DNA from: Rhodospirillales bacterium
Lineage (GTDB): Bacteria; Pseudomonadota; Alphaproteobacteria; ATCC43930; CGMCC-115725
Length of the DNA: 64,000 bases
Reading direction: 5' to 3'
NCBI GenBank assembly: GCA_947473305.1
Contig: CANJCB010000014.1
Location: 1 to 64,000 of the forward strand
The position numbers and the translations under genes were made by a program. The notes beneath the pieces were generated by a model. The model ran no database searches. It was not told the DNA's origin and was given only the letters and a program-made list of their open reading frames with translations. Shown in pieces: positions 57,931 to 64,000 of the stretch; within the stretch, counting starts at the first letter, position 1, and each line of letters starts with the position of its first letter.

Positions 57931-58803
57931 TTAAGTACCCGCCCCTTGCCCGAGCCAGCCTTCGCAACAGGCCTTGGCCAGGGCCCGAACCCGGCCGATA
58001 TAGGCGGCGCGTTCCGTCACCGAGATGACGCCCCGCGCGTCCAGCAGGTTGAAGCGGTGGCTCGCCTTGATGCATTGGTCATAGGCCGGAAGCGGCAGAT
58101 TGCGGTCGAGGAGCGCCTTGCATTCCTTCTCCGCATCGGCGAAGTGGCGCAGGAGCTGCTCGGTATCCGCCGCCTCGAAATTATAGGTCGAGAACTCGAA
58201 TTCGGCCCGCTTGAAGATATCCCCGTAGGTCACACCCTCGTTGTTATAGGCGAGGTCATAGACGTTATCGACGCCCTGGACATACATGATGAGGCGTTCG
58301 AGCCCATAGGTAAGCTCGGTCGAAACCGGATCGCATTCGATCCCGCCCACTTGCTGGAAATAGGTGAATTGGGAAACCTCCATCCCATCCACCCAGACTT
58401 CCCAGCCCAGACCCCAGGCACCCAGCGTCGGGCTTTCCCAGTCGTCCTCAACGAAGCGGATGTCGTGCTTGCTCCGGTCGATGCCCAGGACTTCCAGGCT
58501 CTTCAGGTAGAGATCCTGGCTGTCGGCCGGCGCGGGCTTCAGGATGACCTGGAACTGGTAATAATGCTGGAGGCGGTTCGGGTTCTCGCCATAGCGCCCA
58601 TCGGTCGGGCGGCGCGACGGCTGGACATAGGCAGCCTTCCAGGGCTTCAGCCCCAGGGCGCGCAGGGTCGTCGCCGGATGGAAGGTACCCGCGCCCATCT
58701 CGGCATCATAGGGTTGCAGAATCACGCATCCCTGCTGCGCCCAAAAGGACTGAAGCTTTAGGATGAGCGCCTGGAAGCTGTTGTCAGCTGCGCCTGAGGA
58801 CAA
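57931..58803 (-). CDS. glyQ: Glycyl-tRNA synthetase alpha subunit
   Basis: The 290-residue class II catalytic subunit has [51 protein letters not shown] and [12 protein letters not shown]-type strings, all strongly conserved. No ATG fits: TTG at 58803 gives [18 protein letters not shown], the typical alphaproteobacterial N-terminus, while the frame runs back to 58896 with residues unlike the family. The TTG start and the lack of a strong ribosome binding site make the start uncertain. Confidence 0.95.
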   Translation of the reverse strand: MSSGAADNSFQALILKLQSFWAQQGCVILQPYDAEMGAGTFHPATTLRALGLKPWKAAYVQPSRRPTDGRYGENPNRLQHYYQFQVILKPAPADSQDLYLKSLEVLGIDRSKHDIRFVEDDWESPTLGAWGLGWEVWVDGMEVSQFTYFQQVGGIECDPVSTELTYGLERLIMYVQGVDNVYDLAYNNEGVTYGDIFKRAEFEFSTYNFEAADTEQLLRHFADAEKECKALLDRNLPLPAYDQCIKASHRFNLLDARGVISVTERAAYIGRVRALAKACCEGWLGQGAGT

Positions 58804-58908
58804 AATGCTGGAACCTAGTCGGGATTGATGGTGCGGCGCAAAATAGTCGTCACGCCCGAGATAATCAAGGAGAGCCCCCGCGACAGATCGCGGCACAACC
58901 TCAAGAGA

Positions 58909-59157
58909 TCAGCGCCGCCCGGGACAATCCGGCCGACCGCAGGCCGTGGCGCTGACCGAAGCGACGTAGGAACCGCAGACCCGGCACTGCACTAGGTCTT
59001 CCGCCTGGAGCGTTTGCGGCCGAACGGGCGCCGGCGGCGGCTGTCGGCGCTTGATCGCGCGGTGGATCTCGTCGATCCGCCCGGCATATTTGAAAGCGTA
59101 CCAGACCGCCGCAATAACCAGCGCGATGAGAAGAAATTTTCCGATAGGGCCGCCCAT
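58909..59157 (-). CDS. Small membrane-anchored zinc-ribbon protein
   Basis: The 82-residue protein has one N-terminal membrane helix (KFLLIALVIAAVWYAFKY), a basic, proline-rich linker and a C-terminal four-cysteine ribbon: CRVCGSYV and CGRPDC. This resembles the PP0621-type family of small membrane proteins with a Cys-rich tail. It lies between glyQ and the S49 peptidase, a conserved neighbourhood in Alphaproteobacteria. The function is unknown. Confidence 0.75.
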   Translation of the reverse strand: MGGPIGKFLLIALVIAAVWYAFKYAGRIDEIHRAIKRRQPPPAPVRPQTLQAEDLVQCRVCGSYVASVSATACGRPDCPGRR

Positions 59158-59203
59158 ACTCGGGTTTAAGGCGCAGGCCGGCTCGCCGTCAAGCAGCGCG
59201 GCG

Positions 59204-60037
59204 TCAAAGCCCGAACCTGCTCCAGGCGAAACGCTCTTCCAGAAGAGCCATCAGATCGGCGGCGACTTCCCCGGTTTCCCGGTGGCGGGCGAAGAATGGA
59301 AGCCGCATCTGGAACCATCCCCGGCGCGCGGGAATGAGACGAAGCCTCACCTTGTCGCCGAAACGGCTGCGCATCACACCCCGAAGATCCCCGATTCCGT
59401 CGATGAGGCCATATTTCAGGGCCATGCGGCCGGTGAAGACATCGCCCGTGAAAAGATCTTTCTCCGTCGAGAGCCTCGCACCCCGGCGGCTCCGCACGAG
59501 TTCCTTGAAGCTTTCGTGCATATCCCGCTGGATCGCCTTCAGCCTGTCCACGTCTTAAGGATCTTCGGCGCTGAAAGGATCCAACAGCGATTTATTCTCC
59601 CCGGCGGTATAGACCCGGCGCTCGATGCCGAGACGCCGAATGAGATCCGTGAAGCCGAAGCTCGCGGTGATCACGCCGATGGAACCCAGGATCGACGTGT
59701 CCTCGGCGAAGATTTCGTCGCCGGCCAGCGCCAGCCAGTAACCGCCGGAGGCCGCGACATCCTCCGCGAAAGCGATAACCGGGACATTCTTTTCCGCCGC
59801 GAGCTGACGAATACGGCGATAGATCAATTGCGACTGCACCGGCGCCCCGCCCGGGGAATTGATCGCCAGGGCCACCGCCGCCAGCCCTCTTTGGGAAAAG
59901 GCGCGGCGGATCTGCGGCGCGAGGCCGGCGAGCGAAAGCGCGCGCCGTCCCCTGGCCGAAATCACGCCATCGAGCCGGAGCACGGCCACGACCGGCGCCG
60001 GCTTTTTGAGGAACGGCAGAAAATCGCGAAGAGCCAT
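59204..60037 (-). pseudogene. S49 signal peptide peptidase-like serine protease, broken by an in-frame stop
   Basis: Two pieces in one frame make a 276-residue S49 peptidase. The first 160 residues (ATG at 60037) include INSPGGAPVQSQLIYRRI, the nucleophile Ser97 in AASGGYWLALAGDEIF, and the base Lys149 in GENKSLLDPF; the Ser-Lys distance of 52 equals that of Bacillus SppA. After FSAEDP a TAA (59557-59555) interrupts, then DVDRLKAIQRDMHESF continues in the same frame to 59204. A relative would have Lys at the stop. The truncated product keeps the dyad but lacks the last 116 residues. An ATG at 60067 is another start. Confidence 0.8.
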
Positions 60038-60099
60038 CGGTCCAAGATAAGGACTGGGCATCGGCATTACCACATCGGCAGCGCTCCAATCCCCCAGCC

Positions 60100-60837
60100 T
60101 CAGAGGTCGAGAGCCGCACCTCCGCGCAGGACCGCCTCGGCCGCTGCCGTGAAGGCCCCATTCGCCTCGTGAAGGAGGAGCCCGGGCGCGAGCCGGGTCG
60201 GCGTCGCCACGTCCTTCCGGCCGCGCACCAGCACGCGCTTGGCTGCCTTGCCCGCTCCGGGCCAAAGCGGAAAGACGACGATCTCCCCGACCCGCCCGGT
60301 TATTTCCCCCAAAAGCCCATCCAACCGGTCCGCGCGATGGATGAAAGTGATGCTGCCCTTGGGCCGCGCCATGGCGAGCGCGAATCTTACCCAGGCCCGA
60401 AGATCGGCCTCGCCCTCGACATGAGCCTCGCGGCGACTGGGGTCGCCCGGCGGCGTGGCGCTCCCTTCCTCCAGAAACGGCGGATTCGCCATGACGTGGT
60501 TGAAAGAGCCGGGTTCCAGGCGGGGCGGCGGCCGCAGGAGATCCCCTTGCATGATAGCCACGCGACCGGCGACGCCGTTCAGCTCGATATTCTCCCCGCC
60601 GAGCCGGACGAGATCGCGCTGGATTTCGATGCCCGCGATCCGGCACCCCCCCTGGCGCGCGGCGAGGCAAAGCGCCGCCGCCCCCACGCCGCAGCCGATA
60701 TCCAGCACCGCGTCGGCCTGGCCCGCGGGGATCGAAGCGGCAAGCAAGACGGGGTCGATGGCGGCTCGGTATCCCTGGACTGGCTGCCTCAGACGAACCC
60801 GGCCGCCCAGCAGGGCGTTCTCGGTCGCCTCGATCAC
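60100..60837 (-). CDS. TrmN6-like tRNA m6A37 methyltransferase
   Basis: The 245-residue Rossmann methyltransferase has the SAM motif VLDIGCGVGAAALCLA and the NPPF catalytic motif in HVMANPPFLEEGS, typical of N6-adenine methyltransferases such as YfiC/TrmN6, which modifies A37 of tRNA1-Val. The N-terminal RLRQPVQGYRAAIDPVLLAASIP is diagnostic of the COG4123 group. It overlaps the DUF2007 gene stop by four bases. The RNA target here is inferred. Confidence 0.9.
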   Translation of the reverse strand: MIEATENALLGGRVRLRQPVQGYRAAIDPVLLAASIPAGQADAVLDIGCGVGAAALCLAARQGGCRIAGIEIQRDLVRLGGENIELNGVAGRVAIMQGDLLRPPPRLEPGSFNHVMANPPFLEEGSATPPGDPSRREAHVEGEADLRAWVRFALAMARPKGSITFIHRADRLDGLLGEITGRVGEIVVFPLWPGAGKAAKRVLVRGRKDVATPTRLAPGLLLHEANGAFTAAAEAVLRGGAALDL

Positions 60838-61046
60838 GAAGCTTCCTCACCCGCCTCGGCGAGGAGGTTCCGGGCCGCCTCAAGATCGTCGTCGGCGACC
60901 ATCAACCGACGCTGGATCGCCCCGATGCTGCCTTCGATGATGCTGGTGTATTGATCGAAGATAACGGCCGGGATGCCCTCCCCGGCAAGCAGCGCCTCGA
61001 TCCAGGAGAGCCGGACCGGATCGTTCGAACGGAGGAGTTCCTTCAT
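60834..61046 (-). CDS. DUF2007 domain protein
   Basis: The 70-residue protein starts MKELLRSNDPVRLSWIEALL and continues AGEGIPAVIFDQYTSIIEGSIGAIQRRLMVADDDLEAARNLL; this is the DUF2007 (putative signal-transducing protein) pattern with a ferredoxin-like fold. It overlaps the following methyltransferase gene by four bases. A longer frame to 62252 is antisense to the prenyl synthase and not real. Function is not established for the family. Confidence 0.85.
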   Translation of the reverse strand: MKELLRSNDPVRLSWIEALLAGEGIPAVIFDQYTSIIEGSIGAIQRRLMVADDDLEAARNLLAEAGEEAS

Positions 61047-61196
61047 CGAAAAGGCTGCCAGATGCTGTCGGCGGAACCGGCCGTTGGCCGGACTTGACCG
61101 GCTCGGCAACGCCTCTATGCTCGCCCCCAATGGAAAAACCGTCAAGCTGGCGCCCTTCGGGACGGCGGATGACGAGGCGGATGAAAGGGGCGCGGT

Positions 61197-62219
61197 TTGG
61201 CGCTGGTTGCCAGTTTGACGGACAGCGAGGGAATGAGGGCAGGCAACGCCCTCGACCGGCTCGCCACCCTTCTCAAGACCGATATGGATGCGGTCAATAC
61301 CCTCATTCTCGACCGCATGCAGAGCCCGGTTGCGCTCATTCCGCAGCTTGCCGGGCACATCATCGCGGCCGGTGGCAAGCGGCTCCGGCCGATGCTGACC
61401 CTTGCCGCCGCCCGGCTTTGCGGCTATCGCGGCGAGCGCCATATCGCCTTGGCGGCGGCCGTGGAATTCATCCACACGGCGACGCTTCTCCACGACGATG
61501 TCGTCGATGCCAGCGATCTGCGCCGGGGGTTGGCGACGGCCAATGCGGTCTGGGGCAACAAGCCCTCGGTCCTGGTCGGGGATTTTCTCTTCAGCCGCGC
61601 CTTTCAGCTCATGGTGGAGGACGGGTCCCTGAAGGTCCTGGGCATCCTCTCCCATGCCTCCGCGGTGATCGCCGAGGGAGAAGTGCTGCAACTCGTGACC
61701 TCGAACGACGTTACCACGACGGAAGAAGCCTACCTCGAAGTCATCCGCTCCAAGACCGCCCAGCTCTTCGCCGCCGCCAGCCGCATCGGCGCCGTGCTGA
61801 TGGACCGGCCCCAGGCCGAGGAGACGGCACTCGAGGCCTATGGCCGCAATCTCGGCATCGCCTTCCAGCTCGTCGACGACATGCTGGATTATTCCGCCCG
61901 CCAGGCCGAACTCGGCAAGACCGTCGGCGACGATTTCCGCGACGGCAAGCTGACATTGCCGGTGGTGCTCGCCCTGCAGCAGGCCCAGGGCGATGAGCCG
62001 GAATTCTGGCGGCGGACGCTGGAGGATCTGGACCAGACCGACGCCGATCTCGACCGGGCCTTGGCGCTCATGGCGAAATACGGGACGCTCACCGCCACCC
62101 TCGAACGTGCGAAGATCTATGGCGAGGAAGCGCGGCAAGCCCTTGCCAACTTCGCACCCGGTGCAGAAAAGCAGGCCCTCCTGGACGTGATCGATTTTTG
62201 CCTGGAGCGCGGCTATTAG
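61197..62219 (+). CDS. ispB: Long-chain polyprenyl diphosphate synthase (octaprenyl type)
   Basis: The 340-residue protein makes the polyprenyl tail of ubiquinone. It has the first Asp-rich motif LLHDDVVDASDLRRG and the second LVDDMLDYSA, GGKRLRPMLTLAAARL and the KTVGDDFRDGKLTLPV segment of the group. The exact chain length cannot be read. TTG at 61197 follows AAAGGGG; ATG at 61233 is an alternative. It is divergent from the DUF2007 gene. Confidence 0.92.
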   Translation: MALVASLTDSEGMRAGNALDRLATLLKTDMDAVNTLILDRMQSPVALIPQLAGHIIAAGGKRLRPMLTLAAARLCGYRGERHIALAAAVEFIHTATLLHDDVVDASDLRRGLATANAVWGNKPSVLVGDFLFSRAFQLMVEDGSLKVLGILSHASAVIAEGEVLQLVTSNDVTTTEEAYLEVIRSKTAQLFAAASRIGAVLMDRPQAEETALEAYGRNLGIAFQLVDDMLDYSARQAELGKTVGDDFRDGKLTLPVVLALQQAQGDEPEFWRRTLEDLDQTDADLDRALALMAKYGTLTATLERAKIYGEEARQALANFAPGAEKQALLDVIDFCLERGY

Positions 62220-62236
62220 GCGGGAGCCGATAGCGG

Positions 62237-62265
62237 TTGCAGCCTCACCCATTAGGCGTTATAGG
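62237..62265 (+). promoter_or_regulatory. Sigma-70 promoter of tRNA-Pro
   Basis: TTGCAG (62237-62242) and TATAGG (62260-62265) are separated by 17 bases; the tRNA begins 16 bases downstream. Match by eye. Confidence 0.6.
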
Positions 62266-62280
62266 TCCCGCCCGCAGTGA

Positions 62281-62357
62281 CGGAGTGTAGCTCAGCCTGG
62301 TAGAGCACTGCTTTCGGGAGGCAGGGGCCGGAGGTTCGAATCCTCTCACTCCGACCA
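62281..62357 (+). tRNA. tRNA-Pro (anticodon CGG)
   Basis: A 77-base tRNA. Acceptor CGGAGTG pairs with CACTCCG, with discriminator A and encoded CCA. The anticodon loop TTCGGGA gives CGG. T arm GAGGTTCGAATCCTC. Confidence 0.96.
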
Positions 62358-62361
62358 GCGT

Positions 62362-62400
62362 AAAAGGCCAGTGTGACCATAGGGTCCGCTGGCCTTTTTT
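62362..62400 (+). terminator. Terminator of tRNA-Pro
   Basis: AAAGGCCAG and CTGGCCTTT form a 9-bp outer stem with an inner GACC/GGTC stem, followed by TTT. The six-T run makes it a strong rho-independent terminator. Confidence 0.9.
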
Positions 62401-62752
62401 GCGCGGTCCCGAGCGCAATAGCCGCGCAATCTCGCCTATGGCCCGTTAAAAATTCAGCGTGCCCCAAATTAAGCAGAAGATAGTGCCGAAATCAGGTTTC
62501 GGTAAAATATGCCCCAAGAGGGCCGGTTTACTTGGCTAGCGGCCGGCAAAATCCCCGCAAAACCCGGGCGGTTTTTCGAACTTAAATCACCAGGATTGCA
62601 AAGTGACTCGATTATCTCCATTTTAGCGTTGTCGATCCGTTTGGCTCGGTCTGCTCTCTTCGCTCAATCGAGCGCCGGGCTCGCTCTCCGCTCCTTCCTG
62701 TTGACCCGACCGCAGAGACCTGCGTTCGGCACTTCCTTCTGAAAGAACTATC
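62401..62752. other. Long intergenic region and probable cold-shock leader
   Basis: This 352-base region precedes the cold-shock gene. It is AT-richer than the neighbours between 62440 and 62640. It contains a short hairpin CCGAAA-TCAGG-TTTCGG (62486-62502) and several TTAA-like stretches. The -10/-35 elements are not clear. A long structured 5' leader is typical of csp genes, so part of it probably belongs to that mRNA. Confidence 0.5.
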
Positions 62753-62962
62753 ATGGCTATAGGCACCGTTAAGTGGTTCAACGGTCAAAAAGGTTACGGA
62801 TTCATCCAGCCCGAGAGCGGTGAGCCGGATGTTTTCGTGCACATCTCCGCCGTTGAGCGCGCCGGTCTTTCCGGGCTCGTCGACGGGCAGAAGATCTCGT
62901 TCGAGCCGCAGCGCGATCCCAAGCGCGGCAAGGTTTCGGCGGAGAACCTGAAGGCCGTTTGA
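62753..62962 (+). CDS. Cold-shock protein, CspA family
   Basis: The 69-residue protein is a single cold-shock domain with the RNA-binding motifs [12 protein letters not shown] (RNP1) and DVFVHISAV (RNP2). It binds single-stranded RNA and melts structure. ATG at 62753 follows GAAAGAAC. The 5' leader is long and a terminator follows 18 bases after the stop, so it is monocistronic. The residues match many alphaproteobacterial Csp proteins; which paralogue it is cannot be told. Confidence 0.97.
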   Translation: MAIGTVKWFNGQKGYGFIQPESGEPDVFVHISAVERAGLSGLVDGQKISFEPQRDPKRGKVSAENLKAV

Positions 62963-62980
62963 TCCCGATCGGTTCCAGGC

Positions 62981-63012
62981 AAAGAGGCGCCCCTGCGGCG
63001 CCTCTTTCGTTC
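62981..63012 (+). terminator. Terminator of the cold-shock gene
   Basis: AAAGAGGCGC (62981-62990), loop CCCTGCG, GCGCCTCTTT (62998-63007), followed by CGTTC. A 10-bp perfect stem; the U-tract is short. Confidence 0.8.
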
Positions 63013-63044
63013 TTGCCTTGCCTTCTCGATTACGGTGCACAGAC

Positions 63045-63281
63045 ATGGCCCAAAAGAATCCGAAGGCAACAGCTTCCAGCCGCCAGGCGAAAGACGACCA
63101 TACCACCGCCGCCATCAAGGCGATCGTGGAGGAAGAACGTCGGCTCTCTCTGGAAAAGACCACCAAGCTTCGCGCCCTGCGCCTAGCCAGGGAGGCCACC
63201 GATGCCGAAGCCGCCGCTGTGGTGGCCGCAAAGGTGAAGACGCCCGCCGCCAAAAAACGCGCAAAGGCCTCTGAGGCCTAG
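63045..63281 (+). CDS. Small Lys/Ala-rich basic protein, unknown function
   Basis: The 78-residue protein starts MAQKNPKATASSRQ and is rich in Ala, Lys, Arg and Glu, with a helical middle (AAIKAIVEEERRLSLEKTTKLRALRLARE) and a Lys/Ala-rich tail (KVKTPAAKKRAKASEA) like that of histone-H1-type or other nucleic-acid-binding proteins. No motif is recognised and DNA binding is inference from composition. ATG at 63045 has no strong ribosome binding site. Confidence 0.65.
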   Translation: MAQKNPKATASSRQAKDDHTTAAIKAIVEEERRLSLEKTTKLRALRLAREATDAEAAAVVAAKVKTPAAKKRAKASEA

Positions 63282-63363
63282 CCTATCAAGGCGGCTATCT
63301 GCGGAATATCCAACAACGGGCAGCCTGCGGGCGCCCCAACAGGCAACCCGTAGTTTACATTCC

Positions 63364-63594
63364 CTATCGACGCTTATCGCGCACGCAGCGTCCCTTGACG
63401 TAATGCCCCGCATGATCGCGGTGACCCTTTACATAATGGGCTCGGGGTCCGCAGCGCACGGCCACCTCAACCACGGCAGGACTGTCCGCCGTTAAGGCGA
63501 AGGGGGCTGGAGACATAGCCGCCGCCGACGCGGCCGTCATCGCCCCAAAGGCAGCCGAAGCTGCGACACAAGACAAGGCAATAAACTTGAACAT
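63364..63594 (-). CDS. Small secreted basic protein with tyrosine-valine-lysine-glycine repeat
   Basis: The 76-residue protein has a Sec signal peptide (MFKFIALSCVAASAAFGAMTA, cleavage after the ASA at about residue 24). The mature part ends with two HYVKG units (AHYVKGHRDHAGHYVKG), two Cys and a basic tail RCVRDKRR. I recognise no family. It may be an envelope or periplasmic protein. Confidence 0.65.
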   Translation of the reverse strand: MFKFIALSCVAASAAFGAMTAASAAAMSPAPFALTADSPAVVEVAVRCGPRAHYVKGHRDHAGHYVKGRCVRDKRR

Positions 63595-63794
63595 AGAGGT
63601 GCTCCCTCGCGATTGATGGCGCTTGCACTTCATCGCATCGCCTTCCGACTAGCGATGGAAATTTGGTATAATCTCAGGGTCTTATGGAGGGCTTTCATTG
63701 CCGCCCAAGCAATCTATAGGGCGATTGGGAAACGGGAGCGCGGCGGCTCGCGACCGGCGCTCCCGTTGACCTATTCAATATCCAACAGCAACGC

Positions 63795-64000
63795 TTAGCG
63801 AAGCGTCACATTGGCAACCTTGTCCTCGTAGTCCTTCTTCGGATCCCGTCCCAGCAGGATCCTGAGACCGGCGAAGATGCTGTTTTCGTTCAGCCAGATC
63901 TGGGCATCGCCGGGATCGAAGCGGAGCAGCAGGAGCTTCGGATCTTCCTTCCCACCCTCGTACCAGGCGGCGATCAAGGGGCTCCAAAGCTTGTCGATCA
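63795..64000 (-). CDS. Pyridoxamine 5'-phosphate oxidase-family general stress protein, C-terminal part
   Basis: The open frame enters at the right window edge and ends at the TAA at 63795. The visible 67 residues include DKLWSPLIAAWYEGGK, LLRFDPGDAQIWLNEN and GRDPKKDYEDKVANVTL. This is the C-terminal segment of FMN-binding split-barrel proteins of the general-stress-protein-26 type. The start is outside the window. Family members bind FMN or F420, but the function is uncertain. Confidence 0.75.
   Translation of the reverse strand, partial: IDKLWSPLIAAWYEGGKEDPKLLLLRFDPGDAQIWLNENSIFAGLRILLGRDPKKDYEDKVANVTLR

Noticed and set aside
62281-62357. tRNA-Pro as an integration site
   Set aside because: No repeat of the tRNA 3' end and no integrase gene is visible up to the window end.
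62459-62516. Direct repeat TGCCCCAA, about 50 bases apart, before csp
   Set aside because: Only eight bases, no further copies or mobile gene; probably chance.

Overview
The window comes from a GC-rich alphaproteobacterium. The evidence is the CtrA cell-cycle regulator with a TTAA-N7-TTAA box in front of it, the F1-ATPase zeta inhibitor subunit (DUF1476), the gene order purC-purS-purQ-purL-bolA-grxD, and the order glyQ-glyS-ppdK. It reads as a chromosomal core region of the Rhodospirillales/Rhizobiales type; the genus cannot be fixed from sequence alone. Almost all genes are housekeeping or conserved accessory genes. No prophage, CRISPR array, toxin-antitoxin pair or defence island is visible. 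The only mobile element is one end of an IS3-family element at the left edge, where it interrupts fliI.

Layout. 1-4.4 kb: IS end, broken fliI, ctrA, a membrane histidine kinase and a GT2-GtrA polyprenyl-phosphate glycosyltransferase. 4.6-9.7 kb: Crp/Fnr regulator, tRNA-Leu(UAA), CinA-like protein, sfsA, map, radC and a Tat-type ABC substrate-binding protein. 9.8-17 kb: purB, ATPase zeta subunit, NRDE protein, then purC-S-Q-L, bolA and grxD. 17-33.2 kb, almost all on the minus strand: extradiol dioxygenase, CNNM-type CBS transporter, cupin, rpsD, the overlapping operon pncB-nadE-cysS-cimA-trmJ, DAHP synthase, glutathione reductase and glmU-glmS. 33.3-38.9 kb: gph, tRNA-Val(CAC), oxidoreductases and hydrolases. 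38.9-45 kb: a non-canonical M20 peptidase with a small coupled partner, a CheY-like regulator with a frameshifted Cache/PAS histidine kinase, two small envelope proteins and a soluble histidine kinase. 45-53.2 kb: thiolase, pyrC, a four-gene surface-glycan operon (GT9, two GT4-like, asnB) and ygfZ. 53-62.2 kb: ppdK, glyS, glyQ, an S49 peptidase broken by a stop codon, TrmN6-like methyltransferase, DUF2007 protein and polyprenyl diphosphate synthase. 62.3-64 kb: tRNA-Pro(CGG), a cold-shock gene with a long leader, and small proteins.

How the genes fit together. De novo purine synthesis (purB, C, S, Q, L) and one pyrimidine step (pyrC) are present. Precursor supply is covered by NAD synthesis and salvage, citramalate (isoleucine), DAHP (aromatics), UDP-GlcNAc (glmS, glmU) and long-chain prenyl diphosphate. 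The translation genes are cysS, glyQS, rpsD, trmJ and three tRNAs. Two histidine kinases with PleC/DivJ/PdhS-like cores and ctrA, together with CtrA-box matches in front of fliI/ctrA and the second kinase, point to cell-cycle signalling.

The points most worth a second look are three apparent gene lesions (fliI by IS, one histidine kinase by frameshift, one S49 peptidase by nonsense codon), a perfect 15-bp inverted repeat inside the 3' end of gph, and the M20 protein with substituted metal-site residues. I did not find a convincing new multi-gene system.
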